A program made the translations under genes and the position numbers. Of a stretch of 64,000 nucleotides of DNA, positions 8,701 through 16,770 are shown one piece after another. The notes under the pieces were generated by a model that saw only the letters and a program-made list of their open reading frames with translations, was not told the origin of the DNA and searched no databases. Each line of letters opens with the position of its first letter. The first letter of the stretch is position 1. The stretch spans positions 193,472-257,471 of the forward strand of contig JABHXA010000002.1 of assembly GCA_018657495.1 (NCBI GenBank). The letters are read 5' to 3'. The DNA is from Fidelibacterota bacterium (GTDB lineage: Bacteria; Fidelibacterota; Marinisomatia; SCGC-AAA003-L08; JACNLC01).

Positions 8701-10320
8701 ATGGATTTAAGCCATATATTTACAGATAACTATTCAACTATTCCATTCGTTGCCGCCTATGCAGAAATGCACTACAGATTTAAATTCATGGGCAGCCGAT
8801 ATTTCCTGAATGAACCGGAGATTATTGCTGATATTCCGTATAGGATAAATCCAAAACAAAAAATGCCAGTATTGATTCTTGTAAAAGACTCCCATCATTT
8901 TCCGGTTTTATTAAATAGCTATACCATTAAAATCGCTCAAAACGGTGAGATAATCTTTTCCAGTTCTGATTTAATTGATAAGGAGATAAAACAGCCTTGG
9001 TGGCAATTAGATGCTTTTGTAGATGTAATTGGCATTGCTGGTCTTATCTCAATTGATGTAACTGTTGATTATACAATAAATGAGAAGCGGAAATCCTGTA
9101 TAAATCATAATCTGCCTCTTCTTCCAAACAGAGCGCTTAGTTGCCTAGTTGCAGAATCAGGTTTGCCAGGGCCAAGTGGATTGGTTTGGGGTGATCTTCA
9201 TTACCATACAAATCTTACGGATGATATGGTAGAATTTGGCGCTCCATTGGATTCGACGCTATTAGCAGCTCGTGCTATAGGGTTGGATTTTTATTGCTGC
9301 ACAGATCATTCATATGACTTGGATGACTTACCTGGATCGTGGTCAAAAACTGATCCTGAATTGACAAAATGGAATCACTCCCGTCAACAAATAATCGAAA
9401 TTAATGAAAATAATCCAGAATGCATAATAGCCTCTGAAGAAGTTACCGTACGTAATAAAAGAGGTCGCAATGTTCATGCACTTCTGTTAAACAACAAAAA
9501 ATTTATCCCTGGATCTGGTGATGGGGCTGAGAAGATGATACCTTTTTCCTCTGAGCATTCTACATCGGATATTTATGAACTCATTGAAGATAATTCCATT
9601 CTCATCGCTGCCCATCCATTAACACCGGTGCCATTGTTTCAATGGTTATTTGTGAAAAGAGGTAAATGGATGTGGGATGATCTCACTCAGCCTGGATTAA
9701 CTGGCATGCAGATCTTAAATGGCGCTCTGGATACTGGTTTTTATAAAGGGAGAGATATTTGGATTAAGTTACTCTTAAGTGGATACAAAAAATATATATT
9801 TGCCGGCAATGATGCCCATGGTAATTTTAATATCTTTCGCCAGATAAAAACACCGATGATCAGTCTTCATGAAAAAAACGAGCAGGTATTTGGTGATTGT
9901 CGTACCGGTATAATCTCCAGTAGCAGATCACAGCCTGATATTCTCGACGGAATTAAATCTGGAAATTGTATTATCACCAATGGTCCATTTATAAATTTAG
10001 TCATATCCAGCAATGGTATAAATGCCAAGCTGGGAGAGACGGTTTCATTTGATATTTTTGAAATAAATCTTGATGGCATTTCATCAAGTGAATTTGGTAG
10101 AATAGTTGACTTTAAGTTATTTAAGGGGATTATTGGAGAAGATTTAGAAAATTGTATCATTCACAAATCAAACAGCCATGCCACTTATAATATTTCCATA
10201 AAGGATAATTTTAGATATTCACAGGATTGCTATTACCGAGGTGAAATTCTTACAATTGATTCCGGCGGGATAGAACGAATGGGAATGACCAACCCGATTT
10301 GGATTAGAAAAAGTAACTGA
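8701..10320 (+). CDS. PHP-domain metal-dependent hydrolase, CehA/McbA-like
   Basis: A 539-residue protein with a central PHP phosphoesterase domain, probably a metal-dependent hydrolase. Metal-binding motifs are in order: GDLHYHTN (about 164-171), FYCCTDHS (about 196-203), the Glu of ASEEVTVRN (about 245), AAHP (about 303) and GNDAHGNF (about 370). The layout matches CehA/McbA-type proteins, which include a carbaryl hydrolase, but substrates across the family vary and none can be assigned here. The first ~155 residues have no motif I recognise and look beta-rich; the last ~120 also look beta-rich. No signal peptide is visible. The start has no obvious Shine-Dalgarno sequence; an in-frame TAG 12 bases upstream bounds it. 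It is a single gene whose stop codon directly abuts that of the convergent YciO-like gene. Confidence 0.75.
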   Translation: MDLSHIFTDNYSTIPFVAAYAEMHYRFKFMGSRYFLNEPEIIADIPYRINPKQKMPVLILVKDSHHFPVLLNSYTIKIAQNGEIIFSSSDLIDKEIKQPWWQLDAFVDVIGIAGLISIDVTVDYTINEKRKSCINHNLPLLPNRALSCLVAESGLPGPSGLVWGDLHYHTNLTDDMVEFGAPLDSTLLAARAIGLDFYCCTDHSYDLDDLPGSWSKTDPELTKWNHSRQQIIEINENNPECIIASEEVTVRNKRGRNVHALLLNNKKFIPGSGDGAEKMIPFSSEHSTSDIYELIEDNSILIAAHPLTPVPLFQWLFVKRGKWMWDDLTQPGLTGMQILNGALDTGFYKGRDIWIKLLLSGYKKYIFAGNDAHGNFNIFRQIKTPMISLHEKNEQVFGDCRTGIISSSRSQPDILDGIKSGNCIITNGPFINLVISSNGINAKLGETVSFDIFEINLDGISSSEFGRIVDFKLFKGIIGEDLENCIIHKSNSHATYNISIKDNFRYSQDCYYRGEILTIDSGGIERMGMTNPIWIRKSN

Positions 10321-10929
10321 TTAGTTTAAAAATTCAGTACTCCCTTTACCCTGCCTTATCAATCTGATTTCATTATCAATAATTTCAATAATAGTTGAAG
10401 GCTCTGAAGCACTGATCCCATCTGAGAATACGTAACTGATTTGTTTACTGTATTTTTCATTGATGGTATCCGGATCTGATACAACAATTTCCTCGTCAGT
10501 TGTAATTGTGGTTGATATTATTGGGCTGCCAAATTCTTTTACAAGCTGCATAGCGAATTCATTCTCCGGTATCCTGATTCCTACAGTTCTCTGTTTGGTC
10601 TTAAGCATTTTTGGTACTCGGTTAGTTGCCGGTAATATTATAGTGTATGGACCGGGTAGTATACTTTTCATAATTTTAAACGCAAAGTTCGATATTTTTG
10701 CATATTCAGCAACCTGCGAATAGTCATAACAAATAAAACTCAACGGTTTTTTTTTGTCCATCATTTTTATTCTATAGATCTTCTCTATGGCAGATTTATT
10801 ATGGATATCGCAACCGAGACCATATAGCGTATCAGTAGGATATACAATTATCTTTCCATTTTTTAACGCGGTTGCACCATGCCTTATATGTCTCAAATTG
10901 GGAGTGTCTGAATGTACCGATATGAGCAA
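10321..10929 (-). CDS. Sua5/YciO/YrdC family protein, YciO-like
   Basis: Member of the family that makes threonylcarbamoyl-AMP for the t6A modification of ANN-decoding tRNAs. The fold signature is VYPTDTLYGLGCDIHN near the N-terminus. The following segment reads MMDKKKPLSFICYDYSQVAEYA and later ILPGPYTIILPATNRVP, which resembles E. coli YciO more than TsaC; YciO is reported as a weaker or less certain TC-AMP synthase. No other TsaC/Sua5 is in the window. The likely start is the TTG at 10929, which has GAGG five bases upstream; a GTG at 10935 overlaps that site. It is the last gene of the run from tamB and converges on the PHP gene with zero spacing. Confidence 0.85.
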   Translation of the reverse strand: MLISVHSDTPNLRHIRHGATALKNGKIIVYPTDTLYGLGCDIHNKSAIEKIYRIKMMDKKKPLSFICYDYSQVAEYAKISNFAFKIMKSILPGPYTIILPATNRVPKMLKTKQRTVGIRIPENEFAMQLVKEFGSPIISTTITTDEEIVVSDPDTINEKYSKQISYVFSDGISASEPSTIIEIIDNEIRLIRQGKGSTEFLN

Positions 10930-10965
10930 CGTCACCTCAAATATAATTATAATGAATAAAAATAA

Positions 10966-11535
10966 TTAATACCTGGATTCACCAAATCTTAAATGTACTC
11001 CCAGACTCAAATGCACATAATGTTCTCCCCCGCCGGCTGCATAAATATTTACATCAGGAAAACTGGTAAACGGTATGCTAAATTCCTTCATATAGTCTTT
11101 TATTGAAAAATCTATAAATAGTTTGTCTGCAGGGGAAATTCTGAATCCAATACCCATCATAATATAAATTTTATCTTTATTATCAATAGAAAGACTGGCT
11201 GCACCGATGGTTGTAAGAATTGAGATATCCTCTTTGGTATATTTTCTCATATGTTTGTATTTTGAAAAATATAAACTAGTAAGACGGACATCATATTCTT
11301 CAATTAAACTTAAATCTTCTCCAGGCTGCACGACAAAATTCCTATGGTCAATCCCAATACCAATGGCATTTGAGAAAAGATACTCAGCAGATATTCCCAG
11401 AACATTTGTATCATTATAGTTTGATCCAGCCATATATTTCCCTCCAATTAGCCCAATATTGTAGGGATAATAATCGAGGGATCCTGCCTGCGAAAATGTT
11501 ATTATAAATAAAAAGCTAATGAAAATCTTTTTCAT
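10966..11535 (-). CDS. Predicted small outer-membrane beta-barrel protein, unknown function
   Basis: I do not recognise a named family. The 189-residue product starts with a clear signal peptide (KKIFISFLFIITFSQAGS). The rest alternates polar and hydrophobic residues in strand-like segments (YPYNIGLIGGKYMAG, VLGISAEYLFSNAIGIG, LTTIGAASLSI, YIMMGIGFRI) and ends in an aromatic residue (LRFGESRY), all typical of small outer-membrane barrels. It lies 11 bases downstream of the BatD-like gene, so is probably co-transcribed with the MoxR-DUF58 cluster. Function remains unknown. Confidence 0.7.
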   Translation of the reverse strand: MKKIFISFLFIITFSQAGSLDYYPYNIGLIGGKYMAGSNYNDTNVLGISAEYLFSNAIGIGIDHRNFVVQPGEDLSLIEEYDVRLTSLYFSKYKHMRKYTKEDISILTTIGAASLSIDNKDKIYIMMGIGFRISPADKLFIDFSIKDYMKEFSIPFTSFPDVNIYAAGGGEHYVHLSLGVHLRFGESRY

Positions 11536-11546
11536 TTTCTATGTCC

Positions 11547-12446
11547 TTATTTATTATTATAGTTTAGTTCGTTCAAACTGACGTTATGATATATTGTAAT
11601 TAGTTTCAAGGTATGTTCTTTATCATTGTCGAATTCTGTATTTTCAGGAGTATGTCCGGCAAATTTGGACATATCGAATTTCTGTAGCATAGTGATTGTT
11701 TCCTCAACTATTTTATCATCTAAAATCATCTCGTGTAAATAATCACGGATTTCAACAGTTGTCATTTCCAATGCTTTTACAAAAAATTCATTCTCGAAAT
11801 ATTCTCTAAATATCCTTGAAATTTCTACATAATATTCTTCAGAAACTTTTCTATTTATAGGATATGGGCAGTTCAATATTTCTAATGATTTTTTAGCATG
11901 AATAAAAGGTGGATCTTTTGGTTTTACCCATTTTTCTGCTTTTTGAATATGAACTTCCCTGCGCCTATACAAAAAATACAATGCAGCTGCTGATAATAGA
12001 ACACAAACAAGATAAATAAATTTTAAATATGGATTACTGATGTTGATATCGTGCATTCCCTTGATATCTTTTAATCCATCACCTTCTGCTGAGATATTAC
12101 TATTGACTATAATCGTTAATGGATCAGTTAACAGGGTCATTTTAGTCCGCCCTCTTTCAAGGATATCAATGGGGATTGCTGGAATTTCAAATTCTCCAGT
12201 TTCCCACATCACTATGGTGTAAATAATTGATTCAAGTTTTATCTCTTCCTTGATAACCGATGCAAATGAATCATCAATGGTCAAACTCTTGAAACTGACG
12301 GTTTCTGTTTCCAGGTTCATTACTTGAATTGATAATTCAATATGATCCCCTATGCGAATATTTTCAGAAGATAATTTGCTCTCGAGAATGATTGAAGAGA
12401 ACGCAAAAGATGGTAGGACAAATAAAAAGGAAAGTAAGTATCTCAA
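11547..12446 (-). CDS. BatD-like membrane protein of the MoxR-DUF58 cluster
   Basis: A 299-residue envelope protein: signal peptide (LLSFLFVLPSFAFS), an extracytoplasmic beta-rich domain with a BatD-like beginning (LSSENIRIGDHIELSIQVMN; about 20-115), one membrane helix (YLKFIYLVCVLLSAAALYFL; about 140-160), a basic stop-transfer (YRRREV), and a cytoplasmic helical tail of ~135 residues resembling DUF4381/BatD C-termini. It overlaps the DUF58 gene as ATGA. In related clusters such proteins accompany a MoxR ATPase and von Willebrand factor A proteins, acting in envelope stress or complex maturation; the role here is inferred from context only. Confidence 0.65.
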   Translation of the reverse strand: MRYLLSFLFVLPSFAFSSIILESKLSSENIRIGDHIELSIQVMNLETETVSFKSLTIDDSFASVIKEEIKLESIIYTIVMWETGEFEIPAIPIDILERGRTKMTLLTDPLTIIVNSNISAEGDGLKDIKGMHDINISNPYLKFIYLVCVLLSAAALYFLYRRREVHIQKAEKWVKPKDPPFIHAKKSLEILNCPYPINRKVSEEYYVEISRIFREYFENEFFVKALEMTTVEIRDYLHEMILDDKIVEETITMLQKFDMSKFAGHTPENTEFDNDKEHTLKLITIYHNVSLNELNYNNK

Positions 12447-13318
12447 TGGCGTGTAATTCGTTTATTCATATATTCTACAAGTGGTTCGACATAACCATCC
12501 GTTGTATTTATGGAAATTAAATCAATTTCATGCCGCTGACAAAAAGATTCATATTCTAAATTATTCTTTATATAACGATCAGCAATTAGTTTTCTTTTCT
12601 TATCGGAGCCAACATCAATCCAGTGAGATGTCTGATTCTCTGCATCATGAATTTTAATCAATCCCAAATCAGGAAAGTTTAGTTCAGCATCGTCGACAAC
12701 TTTTATACATATTAGATCATGTTTTTGATTTAATATTCTTAAAGCAGAATGAAAATTGACATCAAAATAATCTGACAATATAAATACTACTGCTTTTCTT
12801 TTCATTGTTTTAATGAGGTGCTCAAGTGCAGTAGTTATATTAGTTTTTCTGTCTTTTGCTTTATAGTAGATGAGTTCTCTAATAACTCTGAGGACATGTG
12901 CCTTTCCCTTTTTCGGGGGAATATATTCTTCAACTTGGTCTGAAAATAAAAGCAATCCCACTTTATCATTATTTCTGATGGCACTAAATCCTAGCACTGC
13001 TGCAATCTCAATCATGATATCGGATTTTAGTGAATCTCCAGTTCCAAAATATCCTGACGCACTTACATCAACGACCAGCATGACAGTTAATTCACGTTCT
13101 TCCTCAAATTTCTTGATGAATGGTTTACCAGTTCGAGCAGTCACATTCCAGTCAATGCTCCTGATGTCATCTCCTGGCTGGTATTCTCGTACTTCAGCGA
13201 ACTCCATTCCTAATCCTTTAAAGGCAGATTGATATTCACCCCCGAAAAGTTCATTAACCAGCCTTCTGGTTCTGATTTCAATCAATTTAACCTTTTTTAG
13301 GATTTCTGCCGGGATCAT
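12443..13318 (-). CDS. DUF58 domain protein (von Willebrand A-like)
   Basis: A 291-residue cytoplasmic protein with the DUF58 signature (EYQPGDDIRSIDWNVTARTG, about residues 46-65) followed by a VWA-like fold with a MIDAS-like DVSASG motif (MLVVDVSASGYFGTGDSLKS). Family members occur next to MoxR AAA+ ATPases and are thought to be their metal-binding partners. It lies six bases after the MoxR gene and overlaps the BatD-like gene by four bases, giving a moxR-DUF58-batD order. No separate BatA/BatB VWA membrane proteins follow, so this is a reduced version of the aerotolerance-type cluster. Biological role unknown. Confidence 0.88.
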   Translation of the reverse strand: MIPAEILKKVKLIEIRTRRLVNELFGGEYQSAFKGLGMEFAEVREYQPGDDIRSIDWNVTARTGKPFIKKFEEERELTVMLVVDVSASGYFGTGDSLKSDIMIEIAAVLGFSAIRNNDKVGLLLFSDQVEEYIPPKKGKAHVLRVIRELIYYKAKDRKTNITTALEHLIKTMKRKAVVFILSDYFDVNFHSALRILNQKHDLICIKVVDDAELNFPDLGLIKIHDAENQTSHWIDVGSDKKRKLIADRYIKNNLEYESFCQRHEIDLISINTTDGYVEPLVEYMNKRITRH

Positions 13319-13324
13319 AATGAT

Positions 13325-14320
13325 TTACGGAGTGGGAATAGATTCAAAAATTCGCGTGATAATATCTTCTGTGGTGATATCCTCGGCTTCGGCTTCGTAG
13401 GTAAGAATTATTCGATGTCTCAGTATTGCCCGCCCCACTTCTCTGATATCCTCAGGTATAACGTAACCCCTTTGAGACATAAATGCAGCTGCCTTGGCAG
13501 CTATGGACATATAAATTGTTGCTCTCGGTGATGCGCCAAATTCTATCAATCCTTTGAGGTCTTTCATACCATAGTTCTCAGGATTACGTGTTGATAAAAT
13601 AAGCGAGACAATATATTTTTGAATGTTTTCAGCAATATGTATCTGATCTACAACTTTACGGGCATTTAAAATTTGCTCGGCTTTAACAACTGGTGCAAGG
13701 TTTGCCCGGTTCTCAATAACTCCCATTGTCTGGAGAATTTTTAATTCCTCTTCCTCTGAAGGATAATCTACAATAATTTTAAACATAAATCTGTCAACCT
13801 GAGCTTCAGGAAGAGGATATGTACCTTCCTGTTCAATGGGATTCTGAGTTGCCATAACCAGAAATGGAGAATCAAGATTAAAAGTAGTTCCTCCAATTGT
13901 TACTTGTCTTTCCTGCATGGCTTCGAGCAAAGCACTTTGGACTTTGGCAGGTGCCCTGTTAATTTCGTCAGCCAGAACTATGTTTGAAAAAATAGGTCCC
14001 TTTTTTACTTCAAAATTTAGTTTCTGTGGATTATAAATCAAGGTTCCCAGAATATCTGCCGGTAATAGGTCAGGTGTAAATTGTAATCTTTGAAATTTTG
14101 TATCGATTAAGTCCGCCAGGGATTTGACTGTAAGGGTTTTTGCCAAACCGGGGACTCCTTCAAGGAAGACATGTCCGTTAGCAAGTATGGCTAGAAGTAG
14201 TTTATTTATTAAATCATCCTGACCAATGATGGTTGATGAGAGATTGGTCTTAATAATATTAAGAAATTGAGACTCACTCTGTATTTTTTCATTTAAGCCG
14301 GCAAGGTCAAATGAACTCAT
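13325..14320 (-). CDS. MoxR family AAA+ ATPase
   Basis: AAA+ chaperone-like ATPase of the MoxR group, 331 residues. Walker A is LEGVPGLAKTLT, Walker B IVLADEINRAPAKVQSALLEAM (the first part is the hallmark), sensor 1 ATQNPIEQEGTYPLPEAQ with the Arg finger in DRFMFK. The C-terminal lid contains GASPRAT. These ATPases mature or activate VWA/DUF58 partners, one of which is encoded next. The ATG overlaps the stop of the TPR lipoprotein gene by one base (TAATG), pointing to translational coupling between the two. Confidence 0.94.
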   Translation of the reverse strand: MSSFDLAGLNEKIQSESQFLNIIKTNLSSTIIGQDDLINKLLLAILANGHVFLEGVPGLAKTLTVKSLADLIDTKFQRLQFTPDLLPADILGTLIYNPQKLNFEVKKGPIFSNIVLADEINRAPAKVQSALLEAMQERQVTIGGTTFNLDSPFLVMATQNPIEQEGTYPLPEAQVDRFMFKIIVDYPSEEEELKILQTMGVIENRANLAPVVKAEQILNARKVVDQIHIAENIQKYIVSLILSTRNPENYGMKDLKGLIEFGASPRATIYMSIAAKAAAFMSQRGYVIPEDIREVGRAILRHRIILTYEAEAEDITTEDIITRIFESIPTP

Positions 14321-14826
14321 TATTGATTTTCTCCTTTATTATCGCTTGCAATAACATTGAGGTTTTCAATTTCTGTTTTAATATCCGCTAAATTCTCAAG
14401 TTCATAATCCACAGATTGAATTAAATCGCTGTTTGGATACTTATTTTTAAAATCATTATAGTACGCTATTCCATCACTATAGGCATCAAGATAATTTGTA
14501 TATACATAACCAATCATAAACATCGCTTTTTCAGCCACTTTAGATTTTGGGAATTCACTGATTACAGTATTGAATTCTGTAATTGCAATATCATAATCCT
14601 TGATGTCATTTAGATAAATCTCACCAATCATAAATTGCGACTCAGCTGCTTTTTCATGCTTATGAAATGTATTTTTTATTTCAACCAATTTTTCAATAGA
14701 TGATTTTAGGTCGTCTTTCATCCTAAATTCTTCAGCTTCAGTCCATAGAGCTTCAACTGTAGAGTTATTGTTATTGCAACCAATTGATACAAATAAAACC
14801 AGAAATATAATTATTAGATTTTTCAC
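14320..14826 (-). CDS. TPR-repeat lipoprotein
   Basis: A 168-residue predicted lipoprotein: signal peptide ending in a lipobox-like VSIGC (Cys17), then helical TPR-like repeats with the tol-pal/BamD pattern (AESQFMIGEIYLNDIKDYD; KAMFMIGYVYTNYLDAYSD). The repeats resemble those of BamD and YbgF, but at this length it is shorter than BamD, so neither name is justified. It lies between tamA and moxR and is coupled to moxR by a one-base overlap. It could assist either the outer-membrane assembly genes upstream or the MoxR cluster downstream. Confidence 0.72.
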   Translation of the reverse strand: MKNLIIIFLVLFVSIGCNNNNSTVEALWTEAEEFRMKDDLKSSIEKLVEIKNTFHKHEKAAESQFMIGEIYLNDIKDYDIAITEFNTVISEFPKSKVAEKAMFMIGYVYTNYLDAYSDGIAYYNDFKNKYPNSDLIQSVDYELENLADIKTEIENLNVIASDNKGENQ

Positions 14827-14928
14827 GAATTTTGTTCTCCTGTTAATAAATTAGGCGTCAAATATAAATATTTTCAACGGCTGCAATACAAGCATGAAAT
14901 TTAATTGTTCCAGCCCTAAATTCTATAA

Positions 14929-16770
14929 TTAGAATAAATATAGAATTGCCAGACTCACGGTTGGGTTTGACCATTCGGCATATGGAAACGCCGTATCAAG
15001 TCTTGTTGGTCCAATTGGAGTTAGGAATGTAATACCAAATCCAACATCCCAGTTCCAGTCATCGAATATCTTATTATCAAATTCATTTGCCAGTTTTCCT
15101 GCGTCGAAAAAGACTTCCCCACCGATAAGTTTATATATTTGAAATCTTATGTCAAAATTTGACTGCAGTCTAATCAATCCGCCATCTTCATTTATACCAT
15201 CTGTTGTCTGCCAACCTCGTAAAGATGTACTGCCCCCCAGTTTATATTTATAGAATGAAGGTAAATCTCTATTATTCATTTCCTTTTTAAGTACATGCAA
15301 GTAACCGGCCTTGATTTGATATCCACCGACAATTGAATTTCTTAAAGGGTAAAACTTTTTGTACTGGGTATCAAATTTAATATAATGATGTTCACCACCC
15401 AGTATCGATCCGTTTAACTCTGTTGTTACGGTATAATATTTTCCAGTAGAAGGGATGATAAAGTTATCAAGTTCATTGCCTATGTATGTTATCTGAATAC
15501 TTCTTTTTTCATCAGTAACACCACTTTCAGCATTTGTATCATTATTTCTTTCAATGAATTCAAGATTGATGCTTCCGGATAAATTATAGTTCTCGCCAGT
15601 TTTGTAAATAAATGATGATTCAAAAGCGTCAATTTTATCATTTGAAATTTCGTCGTGAAAATATTTAAGACGAAGGGGAATTCTCAAATTAAACAACCAT
15701 GGGTTGAACCAGTTAATCTCGTATTTAAAATCAGGGGATGATATAGATTCATCAAGTCTGATACCGAGATTCCCGCTAATTTCAAGTCTACCGGCCGAAT
15801 TAAAAAGTGTACCTGGCTGCCATTTCGTTTCTAATTCAAATACAGTAGCCGGTGGAGCCCCTTCACCCAACGAAGATGGTTCCTGGCCAACACCAATATC
15901 GGTATTTATTTGTCTGGTTGAGTATTCCCTGACTTTAATCTCCAAATTGACAAAATCAGTTCTTGATACATTTATAATTGGTATAATTTCCACAGCTGTG
16001 AAAAGACCAGTAGAAAATATTCTCTTCTGCGACTTTTCTATTTTTCGTACATCATAGATATCACCGGTGAAAATTGCTAATTCCCGTTGAATATACCTTT
16101 CCCGATATTTATTAAGCCCGGTAATTGTAATATCTCCGATTGAGTAAGTATTACTTTCTTCAATATTCAAATTAATAGCAACAAAATTATCTTCTTTTAT
16201 GACGTCTGCTGAGACGCTTGTTAATATCTTGCCCATGGAAAAATATTTATATTCTATCTCTGATATAAACTTAGATATAATAATAGGATTATAATGTTGA
16301 TTAATTTTTTGCTCGAACTCTTTAAGAAGCTGCTCTTTCGAAAATAACACATTTCCATTAATAGTAATTCTATTGACAATGTAACGATCTCCTTCGATAA
16401 TATTATACTGTATGTTAACCCATGAATCTTCTTTCTGTATAATAGCATAAGTAACAGCCACATCAAGATAACCTTCAATTATATATTGATTCTTAATAGA
16501 TATCATATCAAGTTTCAGGGCCCTGGTATTAAATTCAGATCTTCTTAACCACCGGCTCTTTTTTATATTTAAATATTTTAATAGAGTTTTTGTAGTGATG
16601 CTTTTGTTGCCAACAATAGAAACATCATTCACATGCTGAAGATTCTGGGGAATAGCGATTGTTAATGAAATAATTGTATATAATAAGCTAATAATTAATA
16701 TCCGCAGTCTACCAACCACTAGTGCAGACTGGAATAATAATAATTTTTTAATTGAGCTCAAAAGATACAT
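14929..16770 (-). CDS. tamA: BamA/TamA family outer-membrane assembly protein
   Basis: A 613-residue Omp85-family protein: signal/membrane segment (LRILIISLLYTIISLTIAI), POTRA domains (VNDVSIVGNKSITTKTLLKYL; VNRITINGNVLFSKEQLL; IGDITITGLNKYRERYIQREL; residues ~45-275), then a 16-strand barrel. The conserved L6 motif is present as GGSTSLRGWQ and the last strand ends in Phe (VSLAILYLF). Placed directly after tamB with no gap, it most likely is TamA, which inserts barrel proteins with TamB. It is shorter than typical BamA (about 800 residues); this POTRA count supports TamA. BamA itself is not in the window. Confidence 0.85.
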   Translation of the reverse strand: MYLLSSIKKLLLFQSALVVGRLRILIISLLYTIISLTIAIPQNLQHVNDVSIVGNKSITTKTLLKYLNIKKSRWLRRSEFNTRALKLDMISIKNQYIIEGYLDVAVTYAIIQKEDSWVNIQYNIIEGDRYIVNRITINGNVLFSKEQLLKEFEQKINQHYNPIIISKFISEIEYKYFSMGKILTSVSADVIKEDNFVAINLNIEESNTYSIGDITITGLNKYRERYIQRELAIFTGDIYDVRKIEKSQKRIFSTGLFTAVEIIPIINVSRTDFVNLEIKVREYSTRQINTDIGVGQEPSSLGEGAPPATVFELETKWQPGTLFNSAGRLEISGNLGIRLDESISSPDFKYEINWFNPWLFNLRIPLRLKYFHDEISNDKIDAFESSFIYKTGENYNLSGSINLEFIERNNDTNAESGVTDEKRSIQITYIGNELDNFIIPSTGKYYTVTTELNGSILGGEHHYIKFDTQYKKFYPLRNSIVGGYQIKAGYLHVLKKEMNNRDLPSFYKYKLGGSTSLRGWQTTDGINEDGGLIRLQSNFDIRFQIYKLIGGEVFFDAGKLANEFDNKIFDDWNWDVGFGITFLTPIGPTRLDTAFPYAEWSNPTVSLAILYLF

